Below, in pieces: positions 17,843 through 25,497 of a stretch of DNA of 64,000 bases. The position numbers and the translations under genes are program-made. Source of the stretch: an uncultured Algibacter sp. (lineage in GTDB: Bacteria > Bacteroidota > Bacteroidia > Flavobacteriales > Flavobacteriaceae); NCBI RefSeq assembly GCF_947490405.1, contig NZ_CANLGU010000008.1:62001-126000 (forward strand). The letters are read 5' to 3'. Below the pieces are notes generated by a model that saw only the letters and a list, made by a program, of their open reading frames with translations, did not search any database and was not told the origin of the DNA. Every line of letters begins with the position of its first letter. The first letter of the stretch is position 1.

Positions 17843-18736
17843 ATGAACTCAAAACAATTTGAAATTATTTATTGCTTTTTAAGCTTGTTTTTTCTTTTTA
17901 ATCATGCAGGTTTTACGCAAAATAGTGCTAAAGAAAAACATATAGAAGTTGCGCTTCGTATGCTTGGTCACGAAGTTTTGTTACATGCAAAAGATAGTAC
18001 ATCTAGAGTTCTGCCAATAACAAAAGAAAATAATCAATATCGTATTCAGTTTGAATCAGATTTTGTTTTTAATTCTGAAGATTTAGTTACAACCGTTAAG
18101 CAGGTTGTTGATAAAACTGGAATAGCAAGTAATTACATTGTAGAAGTTGAAAACTGTAAAACTTCACAGATTGCTTATAGTTTTGAAGTAAATTATTTGG
18201 AAAAAGAAGATATAGTTCCTTGTCATTCTCGAGTTCAGCCAAAATCATGTTACAATATTGTGTTTACAATTGTTGATGAATTGGTTGATAATAATAAATT
18301 GGCTAATAAAGTTTCAGAATCATCAAAAGAAACGTTTGGTAGTGGGGTTTACCTCGGAATTTTTGCTTTAATAGTTTTAGTTATACTATTAATTTATTTT
18401 TTAAGGAAGATTTTTAATCCTAAAAAAACTAATCCTAATTTAATTTCGTTAGGAGCTTATCATTTTGATAAGCACAATACCGAACTCGTTATAAACAATC
18501 AACGTATAGAGCTAACAAGTAAAGAAACAGATTTGCTGATTTTGCTCTATAACTCTGCTAACTCAACAGTTGAGCGTGATGTGATTCTAAATATGGTTTG
18601 GGGAGATGAAGGTGATTATATTGGTAGAACGGTTGATGTTTTTATATCAAAACTAAGGAAGAAACTAGAGTTTGATTCTAAAGTAAAGATTGTTAATGTT
18701 CGTGGTGTTGGATACAAACTTGTTATGGATACTTAA
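17843..18736 (+). CDS. Membrane-anchored OmpR-type winged-helix regulator
   Basis: 297 residues with unusual order: a signal-like N-terminus (YCFLSLFFLFNHAGFTQ), a ~140-residue extracytoplasmic domain with paired cysteines, one transmembrane helix (about 170-190, YLGIFALIVLVILLIYFL), then a cytoplasmic OmpR/PhoB-type winged helix (about 205-297: ELTSKETDLLILLYNSANST, then GRTVDVFISKLRKKL and VRGVGYKL). There is no receiver domain. It resembles ToxR/CadC with reversed domain order and probably senses the periplasm directly. A TAGTTTTG box at 17831-17838 may be its -7 element, only about 5 bases before the ATG. Its 3' end overlaps the convergent methyltransferase by 14 bases. Confidence 0.75.
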   Translation: MNSKQFEIIYCFLSLFFLFNHAGFTQNSAKEKHIEVALRMLGHEVLLHAKDSTSRVLPITKENNQYRIQFESDFVFNSEDLVTTVKQVVDKTGIASNYIVEVENCKTSQIAYSFEVNYLEKEDIVPCHSRVQPKSCYNIVFTIVDELVDNNKLANKVSESSKETFGSGVYLGIFALIVLVILLIYFLRKIFNPKKTNPNLISLGAYHFDKHNTELVINNQRIELTSKETDLLILLYNSANSTVERDVILNMVWGDEGDYIGRTVDVFISKLRKKLEFDSKVKIVNVRGVGYKLVMDT

Positions 18737-19517
18737 CTTTTTTAGCAGTAATAAAAAGATAGTCTCCTAAATCATTTTCATAGGATTTAATAATCTCATT
18801 AATATTATTAGATTCTATATCCTTTTCAAGATTAATCAAACCTTTTTCTACTTCATCTTTATTAGCTAATGATGAAAATGAGGAAATTCCATGTCTTATT
18901 TCAGATTTTAAATAAAGTTTCGGGTTTTGTTTTCCACAGTATAAAAATAAATCTTCTAAATCAGGTTTAACAAAATAAGGTTCTGTTTCAATATTAAAGA
19001 ACTTAGCATTTAACAGGGCGTTTTTAACGGCTTCTAAAGTTGGCATTTGTAGCATAGAATCTCCAAGCATCTTTGGGAAATAATGATTTAACCAATAGCC
19101 TTTCATTTGTCTAGGTGTTGAAGTAAAAATAACGATTAGTCCATCAGGTTTTAAAACCCGATTTAATTCTAAAAAACTATTGTTTAAATCGTTCCAATGA
19201 TGCATTGTTAAACTACCAATTATACCATTTACACTTTCGTTTAATATGGGTATATTTTCAGCTTGTCCAAGTTTCCATGTTATATTAGAGTTTTTTGTTT
19301 TAGCTTCCTTAAGCATTCTTTCGGATGGATCAATCCCAATAAATTCATACCCTTTTTTTTGAAATACGCTAGTGTAATTACCAGTGCCGCAACCTATATC
19401 TAAATAGAGGCCTTTGATTTTAGGGCGTAATTTTTTTAAAAGCTGATTTGTAATGTAAGGATCTGCTGAGCGCGTTTCATTGTAATTTATTCCTATGTCA
19501 TCATATTTAGATTTCAT
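18723..19517 (-). CDS. Class I SAM-dependent methyltransferase
   Basis: 264 residues, cytoplasmic. Motif I LYLDIGCGTGNY (about residues 37-48), the acidic end of strand 2 in FIGIDPSERML, and SLTMHHWNDLNNSFLELNRV with VLKPDG are standard for UbiE/COQ5-type (Methyltransf_11) enzymes. The acceptor cannot be deduced. The start lies 1 base after the stop of the small gene upstream (19519-19758), so the two are translationally linked. Confidence 0.8.
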   Translation of the reverse strand: MKSKYDDIGINYNETRSADPYITNQLLKKLRPKIKGLYLDIGCGTGNYTSVFQKKGYEFIGIDPSERMLKEAKTKNSNITWKLGQAENIPILNESVNGIIGSLTMHHWNDLNNSFLELNRVLKPDGLIVIFTSTPRQMKGYWLNHYFPKMLGDSMLQMPTLEAVKNALLNAKFFNIETEPYFVKPDLEDLFLYCGKQNPKLYLKSEIRHGISSFSSLANKDEVEKGLINLEKDIESNNINEIIKSYENDLGDYLFITAKKVKYP

Positions 19518-19518
19518 A

Positions 19519-19758
19519 TTATTGTTCAGAATAAACCTGCCCTCTATGAGGTTTTAAAGCATCTCTCAAGGGTTTCATTTTGTCTTCGTTAACCACCAGA
19601 AAAGCTATAGTGTGGTTGTTACTTAAAGTTTCATATCCCGTGATTTTGATATCCAGTTTTTCCAACAGAATATATTCCTTTAAGTGCATTTCATGATGCT
19701 TAGCTGTTTTGCTGGCGTTGGGACCATAAAAATCCCAAATTAGTTTTAATTTACGCAT
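19519..19758 (-). CDS. Small uncharacterised protein
   Basis: 79 residues, cytoplasmic, no signal peptide. The sequence begins MRKLKLIWDFYGPNASKTAK, with HHEMHLKEY next (His-rich), and ends HRGQVYSEQ. The composition is protein-like, and it abuts the methyltransferase (1-base gap), which supports it as real. I do not recognise a family. It resembles small alpha/beta-barrel-type proteins in length only; function unknown. Confidence 0.65.
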   Translation of the reverse strand: MRKLKLIWDFYGPNASKTAKHHEMHLKEYILLEKLDIKITGYETLSNNHTIAFLVVNEDKMKPLRDALKPHRGQVYSEQ

Positions 19759-19852
19759 GAATTATAACTAGTTTTCAAGTTTATGATTAAACCATTCAAA
19801 TATACTTTAAAATGGTATACGAAATGCTTTATTTAATCGTTTGCTAAACAAC

Positions 19853-19882
19853 TTGTATTATAGGTTTATATTAGTATTTTTG
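19853..19882 (+). promoter_or_regulatory. Bacteroidota-type promoter for the SurA/PpiC operon
   Basis: TTG at 19853-19855 and TATTTTTG at 19875-19882 are separated by 19 bases, fitting the Bacteroidota consensus (TTTG at -33, TAnnTTTG at -7). The first gene starts 25 bases further on. Confidence 0.6.
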
Positions 19883-19907
19883 TAATCGTTGAAAAAAAAA
19901 ATACCAT

Positions 19908-21860
19908 ATGCAATTAAGATATTTATTCACTCTATTTTTAGCATGCACAATGTTAATTGTAAAAGGACAATCCACTGATAAAGATGTTCTTTTTACTGTT
20001 TCAGAAGAACCTGTTCATGCCTCAGAGTTTTTAAGGGTTTATAAAAAAAATCTTGATTTGGTTCAGGATGAATCTCAGAAAGATATAGATGAGTATTTAA
20101 AGCTATTTACAAATTATAAATTGAAGCTAAAAGAGGCTAGAAGTTTGGATTTACATGAAAAGCCATCTTACATAAGAGAGCTTACAAACTATAAAAAGCA
20201 ACTGGCTAAAAATTACATTACAGATTCTAAAGTTACAGACGAACTAGTCAAAGAGGCATATGAGCGTATGTCTTATGAGGTTAATGCAAATCATATACTA
20301 ATTAAATTAAATGAAAATGCAAACCCGCAAGATACTCTTGCCGCATATAATAGAATAACAAAATTGCGTGACAGAACTTTAAATGAGGGCTTTGAAATCG
20401 TTAGAGCAGAAGTGCATAATGGACAAACAGTTTTTGGTGAAAAGCTCGGTTATTTTGGAGGCTTTAAAATGGTATATAAATTTGAAAGCGCTGCTTTTAA
20501 TACTGGGGTTGGCAAAGTATCAAAACCTTTTAGAACCCGTTTTGGTTACCACATTGTTAATGTATTGGATAAAAGAAAATCACGGGGTGAACGCACAGTT
20601 GCTCATATAATGGTTATTGAAAATAAGCAAGATACTCTAGCAGAAAAACCTGAAGTAAGAATTCAGGATATTTATAAAAAACTAAATCAAGGAGAGGCTT
20701 TTGAAGCTTTAGCGAAACAATTTTCGGATGATAAAAGTACATCATCAAAAGGAGGGAAAATGCAACCATTTTCTGGAGGTCAATTAAGATCTAAAGAGTT
20801 TGAAGATGTGGCTTTTAGTTTAGAAAATGAAGGTGATATTTCTAAGCCATTTAAAACTCAGTTTGGGTGGCATATTATTATGTTGCATAATAAGAATCCA
20901 GTATCTGGTTTTGAAGCTATGAAACCAGAATTGGTAGAGAAAGTTAAGCGTGATAGTCGTTCTAAGTTGATTGATGACGCCCTAATTAGTAAATTAAAAA
21001 GTAAATATGGTATTAGCGAAAACCGACCAAACTTAGATTATTTTATTTCAATTTTGAATGATGACTATTTTAAGAGAACTTGGAAATTGCCTCAAGATTT
21101 TAAAGGAAGGCAACCCCTAGTTAAAATTGATAACAAACAATATACCTATAACAACTTTGGCGTTTATTTGTCTAATACGCAACGTAATACCAGAGAAAAG
21201 GAAACTTTAGAATCCTTAGTAAGGAAAAAATATGATGCCTTTTTGAATGATAACTTAATAAAATATCAAGAAGATAACCTAGAATTTGAGAACGACGATT
21301 ATGCAAATATAATTGCAGAATATAGAGATGGTTTATTGTTATTTGATTTAATGGAAAACACCATTTGGAATACAGCAAAGACAGACTCAATCTCTATAGC
21401 AGATTTTTACGAATCTAACAAAGCAAATTATATCAAGCCTAAAAGAGTTGATGCAGTTGTAGCTTCATCAGCAAAACAAAAAACGCTTAAAAAAGTATCT
21501 AAATTGTTAAGTAAAAATATGAGTATAGATCGTATAAAATCCCTTATAAATAGTAATAATCAGGTAGATGTTATTTTTACTTCTGGTATCATGGACAAAA
21601 GTAATCAAGCAATTCCAAAAGATTTTGAATTCAAAAAAGGTATTTCAAAAATATATAAGCATAATGATGCTTTTACTTTGATAAATGTTAAAGATATTTT
21701 ATCTCAAGAACAAAAAACTTTCGATGAAGCTAAAGGTTTAGTAATCAGTGACTATCAAAATCACAAAGAACAAAAATGGCTTGAAGGCTTAAGTACTAAG
21801 TATCCTATTAAATTGAATAATGAAGTACTTGAAAGTATTAAAAAGGAACTAAAAAAATAG
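19908..21860 (+). CDS. Peptidylprolyl isomerase with two parvulin domains (SurA-like)
   Basis: 650 residues. The signal peptide (MQLRYLFTLFLACTMLIVKG) ends before QSTDKD. Two PpiC/parvulin rotamase domains follow: the first about 125-225 (ANHILIKLNENANPQDT, ending FGYHIVNVLD), the second about 232-330 (AHIMVIENKQDT, ending FGWHIIMLH). A ~300-residue C-terminal segment is SurA-like helical plus beta. It acts in the periplasm as a foldase/chaperone for outer-membrane proteins. It is the first of three related genes, 3 bases before the next, and is likely driven by the promoter at 19853-19882. Confidence 0.88.
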   Translation: MQLRYLFTLFLACTMLIVKGQSTDKDVLFTVSEEPVHASEFLRVYKKNLDLVQDESQKDIDEYLKLFTNYKLKLKEARSLDLHEKPSYIRELTNYKKQLAKNYITDSKVTDELVKEAYERMSYEVNANHILIKLNENANPQDTLAAYNRITKLRDRTLNEGFEIVRAEVHNGQTVFGEKLGYFGGFKMVYKFESAAFNTGVGKVSKPFRTRFGYHIVNVLDKRKSRGERTVAHIMVIENKQDTLAEKPEVRIQDIYKKLNQGEAFEALAKQFSDDKSTSSKGGKMQPFSGGQLRSKEFEDVAFSLENEGDISKPFKTQFGWHIIMLHNKNPVSGFEAMKPELVEKVKRDSRSKLIDDALISKLKSKYGISENRPNLDYFISILNDDYFKRTWKLPQDFKGRQPLVKIDNKQYTYNNFGVYLSNTQRNTREKETLESLVRKKYDAFLNDNLIKYQEDNLEFENDDYANIIAEYRDGLLLFDLMENTIWNTAKTDSISIADFYESNKANYIKPKRVDAVVASSAKQKTLKKVSKLLSKNMSIDRIKSLINSNNQVDVIFTSGIMDKSNQAIPKDFEFKKGISKIYKHNDAFTLINVKDILSQEQKTFDEAKGLVISDYQNHKEQKWLEGLSTKYPIKLNNEVLESIKKELKK

Positions 21861-21863
21861 TTT

Positions 21864-22712
21864 GTGAGATTTAAAGAGATTTTTATTTTGTTACTATTTG
21901 TGTACTCATGTGATTTTATAAATAAATCCGATGATCGCATTCCTGTAGCTAGAGTCAATGATAATTACCTATATCAAGACGATATTCTTGGTTTAGTAGC
22001 TAAAGGGACTTCTAAGCAAGATAGTACACTATTAATTCAGAATTTTATAAATAAGTGGGCTACACAACAATTGCTTATGGATGGAGCCAAATTAAATCTG
22101 ACTGAAGAAAAACAAGAAGCATTTAATAAATTAGTTGTTCAATATAAAAATGACTTATATACAAAAGCTTATTTGGAAGCACTTGTAAAAAGAAGCATAG
22201 ATACTGTAGTTGCAATGAATGAAGCAAAGGCGTATTATACTAATAATAAAGAAGTCTTTAAATTAAATGAAGAACTTTTAAAGTTTCGTTACATTCATGT
22301 GGATGAAAATATTATTAATTATGATAAGATTAAAGAACGCTTTAAACGTTATGACAAAGATGATATAAAAACTTTAGATTCTATTTCTATCCAATTTAAA
22401 TCGTATTCATTTAATGACTCTATATGGATCAAATTAAGTCATGTTATTAAAAAAATCCCATCGGTAAATTCTGAAAATAAAGATCAACTGTTAAAAAAAT
22501 CTAATTTTGTACAACTCAAAGATTCATTAGGAGTATATTTGATGCAGATTAATGATGTTCTAGTTAGAAATGATACTGCACCACTAGAGTATGTGAAGCC
22601 AACTATAGATCAAATAGTTATAAATAGACGAAAATTAGAACTGATAAAAGAATTAGAAAAAGATATTACAAAAGATGCAATTAAAAATAAACAATTTGAA
22701 ATATACGATTAA
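21864..22712 (+). CDS. SurA N-domain-like lipoprotein without rotamase domain
   Basis: 282 residues from a GTG start, the only one that keeps the signal (MRFKEIFILLLFVYSC). A lipobox Cys about residue 16 makes it a lipoprotein. The region after it (PVARVNDNYLYQDDILGLV, then FINKWATQQLLMDGAKLNLT) is like the N-terminal chaperone domain of SurA/PpiC foldases. No recognisable parvulin core is present. It sits between two genuine parvulins and overlaps the next gene by 38 bases, which implies a common periplasmic folding function. Confidence 0.7.
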   Translation: MRFKEIFILLLFVYSCDFINKSDDRIPVARVNDNYLYQDDILGLVAKGTSKQDSTLLIQNFINKWATQQLLMDGAKLNLTEEKQEAFNKLVVQYKNDLYTKAYLEALVKRSIDTVVAMNEAKAYYTNNKEVFKLNEELLKFRYIHVDENIINYDKIKERFKRYDKDDIKTLDSISIQFKSYSFNDSIWIKLSHVIKKIPSVNSENKDQLLKKSNFVQLKDSLGVYLMQINDVLVRNDTAPLEYVKPTIDQIVINRRKLELIKELEKDITKDAIKNKQFEIYD

Positions 22713-24129
22713 CTTGAAATTACTTATAACTTTATGTATTGCATTCAGTTTTGTGAGTTTTTCTTTTGCCCAAGAAATAATAGAAGAAGAAGTTAAGGAA
22801 GCAGAAAAAAAAGTTGATTCAGTTGATTTAACTAAAGCATTAAAAGTTGATGGAGTAGCAGCTGTTGTTGGAGATTTTATTGTTTTAGAGTCGGATCTTC
22901 AGAAGGAAAAAGATCAGATTAAAGCAGCAGGAGGGTCTGTTGAGGGTATTGAAGACTGTGAATTATTTGGTTTAATGTTAGAAAGAAAACTTTATGCACA
23001 TCATGCTATCCAAGATAGTATACCTGTTTCAGATTCAGAAATAAGAAAAAATGTAGATTATCAAATTCAACAGTTTCTTCAACAAACTAATGGTTCAATG
23101 GATCGTCTTTTGGAATTTTACAAAAAAGATGATGAACAAAGTTTTAGAGATGAAATGTTCGAAATTAATAAGTCTAACTTATTAGCTCAAAGAATGCAAG
23201 CTAAAATTGTTGAAGAAATTGAAATAACGCCAGAAGAAGTAAGAACATTTTTTAATAATATACCAGAAGATGAAAGGCCAACATTTGGTACAGAACTTAA
23301 AGTAGCTCAAATCATTGCTGAACCTAAAGTGTCTGCTGCAGAAAATCAAAGAGTTATTGATCGTTTAAAACAATTTAAGGCTGATATAATTGAAAGGGGA
23401 GCTAGTTTCCGTTCAAAAGCTGTTTTATATTCTCAAGATCCAGGTTCCGCAAGTAAAGGAGGTAAATATACTCTAAATAGGAAGCAACCAAGAATGGTAA
23501 AAGAATTTAGGCAAGTTGCCTTTGCTCTTCAAGTTGGAGAAGTGTCAGAACCTTTTAAAACCGATTTTGGATACCACATTATTACCTTAGAGAAAATAAG
23601 AGGACAAGAATACGATGTTGCACATATATTATTAACTCCAAAAGTTTCAACTGAAGCTGTTCTAGAAGCAAAAGAGCGTTTAGAGAATGTTAGAAAACGG
23701 ATAGTTGATGGAGATATTTCTTTTGCTGATGCAGCAAGAGAAGTAAGTGATGAAAAAGAAACTAAGAATGATGGAGGTCAATTAATAAATCCAACCACAC
23801 AAGATTATAACTTTGAATTAACAAGAATGGATCCTGAACTTTATGCACAGATTCAGAATTTGAAAGATGGAGAACTGAGTTTGGTTTTAAAAGAGGAAGA
23901 CCGAACAGGCAAAGTAAAGTTTAAAATTTTAACTGTTACAGATCGAATTGATGAGCACAAAGCAGATTATGCTCGTGACTTTCTGAAAATTAAAGACTTA
24001 GCTTTAGAAGAGAAGAAAATAAAGGCCATTGAAAAATGGCAGCAGGAAAAAATAATAGATACCTACATTAAAATAAGTAAGGAGCATCGAAATTGTGATT
24101 TTTCTAGTAACTGGTTAAAAAATAATTAA
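22675..24129 (+). CDS. SurA-like periplasmic peptidylprolyl isomerase
   Basis: 484 residues from ATG 22675. An in-frame TTG at 22714, just past the stop of the upstream gene, gives a tidier signal peptide (MKLLITLCIAFSFVSFSFAQ) and may be the true start. The SurA N-terminal domain (about 55-190) is followed by two parvulin domains: about 205-300 (ending FGYHIITLEK) and about 305-405 (AHILLTPKVSTEAVLEAKER at its start). Role: chaperoning of outer-membrane beta-barrels, with the two upstream genes. The MoxR ATPase begins 1 base after its stop. Confidence 0.88.
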   Translation: MQLKINNLKYTINLKLLITLCIAFSFVSFSFAQEIIEEEVKEAEKKVDSVDLTKALKVDGVAAVVGDFIVLESDLQKEKDQIKAAGGSVEGIEDCELFGLMLERKLYAHHAIQDSIPVSDSEIRKNVDYQIQQFLQQTNGSMDRLLEFYKKDDEQSFRDEMFEINKSNLLAQRMQAKIVEEIEITPEEVRTFFNNIPEDERPTFGTELKVAQIIAEPKVSAAENQRVIDRLKQFKADIIERGASFRSKAVLYSQDPGSASKGGKYTLNRKQPRMVKEFRQVAFALQVGEVSEPFKTDFGYHIITLEKIRGQEYDVAHILLTPKVSTEAVLEAKERLENVRKRIVDGDISFADAAREVSDEKETKNDGGQLINPTTQDYNFELTRMDPELYAQIQNLKDGELSLVLKEEDRTGKVKFKILTVTDRIDEHKADYARDFLKIKDLALEEKKIKAIEKWQQEKIIDTYIKISKEHRNCDFSSNWLKNN

Positions 24130-24130
24130 T

Positions 24131-25084
24131 ATGTCAGATGTTGCTGCTATTGAAACGTTTGTAAAAAAGTTTAAAGATTTAAAAACTGAAGTTGCCAAAG
24201 TTATTATTGGACAAGATGAAGTAGTTACTCAAATATTGATTTCGATTTTTTCTGGCGGACATTCATTATTAATAGGTGTACCTGGTTTAGCAAAAACTTT
24301 AATGGTAAATACCATTGCTCAAGCTCTGGGCTTAGACTTCAAACGTATTCAATTTACTCCAGATTTAATGCCTAGTGATATTTTAGGAAGTGAAATATTA
24401 GATGAAGACCGACATTTTAAATTTATAAAAGGACCTATTTTTTCTAATATTATTCTAGCAGATGAGATTAATAGAACGCCTCCAAAAACTCAAGCTGCCC
24501 TATTAGAAGCGATGCAAGAACGCTCAGTTACAGTAGCAGGTCATCATTACAAATTAGACTTACCGTATTTTGTTTTAGCAACTCAAAACCCTATTGAGCA
24601 AGAAGGAACCTATCCATTACCAGAGGCCCAATTAGATAGATTTATGTTTGCTATCAATCTAGATTACCCATCATATCAAGAAGAAGTAGATGTTGTAAAG
24701 GCCACAACAAATGATGATAAGCCAGAGGTTAATGCTTTGTTTTCTGCAAATCAAATTGTTGATTTTCAACATTTAATTCGCCGTATTCCAGTAGCAGATA
24801 ATGTAATTGAATATGCTGTAGCTATGGTTGGGAAAACCAGACCTAATTCTGATGCAGCTCCAGAACTTATAAAAACATATATTGATTGGGGTGCAGGCCC
24901 AAGAGCTTCTCAAAATTTAATTTTAGCTGCTAAAACTCATGCTGCAATTCATGGTAAGTTTTCTCCAGATATTGAGAATGTTCAAGCAGTAGCGCAAAGT
25001 ATTCTTCGTCATAGAATTATAAAAAATTATAAAGCTGAAGCAGAAGGTATTTCAGAAGAACTGATTATTAAGAGTTTGTTTTAA
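24131..25084 (+). CDS. MoxR-family AAA+ ATPase
   Basis: 317 residues, the usual length. Walker A GVPGLAKT (49-56), Walker B ILADEINR (Asp111-Glu112), PPKTQAALLEAMQE, sensor LATQNPIEQEGTYPLPEAQL and the lid domain are all standard for AAA_3/MoxR chaperones, which usually act with VWA-domain partners on periplasmic or membrane targets. Such partners (DUF58, VWA) are not next to it here; instead it is the last intact gene of the SurA-type operon. Its TAA stop overlaps the ATG of a broken small gene (TAATG). Confidence 0.92.
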   Translation: MSDVAAIETFVKKFKDLKTEVAKVIIGQDEVVTQILISIFSGGHSLLIGVPGLAKTLMVNTIAQALGLDFKRIQFTPDLMPSDILGSEILDEDRHFKFIKGPIFSNIILADEINRTPPKTQAALLEAMQERSVTVAGHHYKLDLPYFVLATQNPIEQEGTYPLPEAQLDRFMFAINLDYPSYQEEVDVVKATTNDDKPEVNALFSANQIVDFQHLIRRIPVADNVIEYAVAMVGKTRPNSDAAPELIKTYIDWGAGPRASQNLILAAKTHAAIHGKFSPDIENVQAVAQSILRHRIIKNYKAEAEGISEELIIKSLF

Positions 25085-25287
25085 TGAAAATCAAAAGGTT
25101 CTTCATTCCTCTAAATTATATTTCTTTTTGGTTGGGGGTAACTTACATAGGAGCTTTGTTATAAATAATTCATTTTGAAATAGGATTTTTAACTGGTATT
25201 ACGCTATTATCTATTGCAACTATATTAAAGGTTATAGCGGTAGTATATGTTATAATTATGTTGATAGTATTTTATAATAAGAAATAG
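25084..25287 (+). pseudogene. Small GldL-like membrane protein gene interrupted by an in-frame TAA
   Basis: An ATG overlapping the MoxR stop opens MKIKRFFIPLNYISFWLGVT and, after YIGALL, meets TAA at 25162-25164. The same frame then continues for 40 codons (IIHFEIGFLTGITLLSIATI, and on to MLIVFYNKK) to a TAG at 25287. Read through, this is a 67-codon two-helix membrane protein. The segment GALL-stop-IIHFEIGFLTG closely resembles the transmembrane start of the gliding motor protein GldL (GALxKIxHxxxGxxTG), with the stop at the lysine position; a single A-to-T change of AAA would explain it. Either a recent nonsense mutation or a sequencing error. The similarity is from memory of the family. 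Confidence 0.6.
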
Positions 25288-25497
25288 TTTAGCAAATCAA
25301 TAAATTTCTTTCCAAATTACTGCTAAATACGAAATGATATTAAATTATAATGGCACAATAATAATTTAGTATTTATACACTTTGTATTGTCTGATTTATT
25401 TTTAGAAAATTGCATTAATTTCGTATTTTGCGTCGCCTTTAAAAATAAGGTTTAACGCCACTTTTTTAAGTTAATTTTAAAATAGAAACTTTCATTT

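Noticed and set aside
25162-25164. Programmed read-through or recoding of TAA in the GldL-like frame
   Set aside because: No hairpin or recoding signal is visible after the TAA, and the lysine position explains it as a point mutation; sequencing error remains possible.
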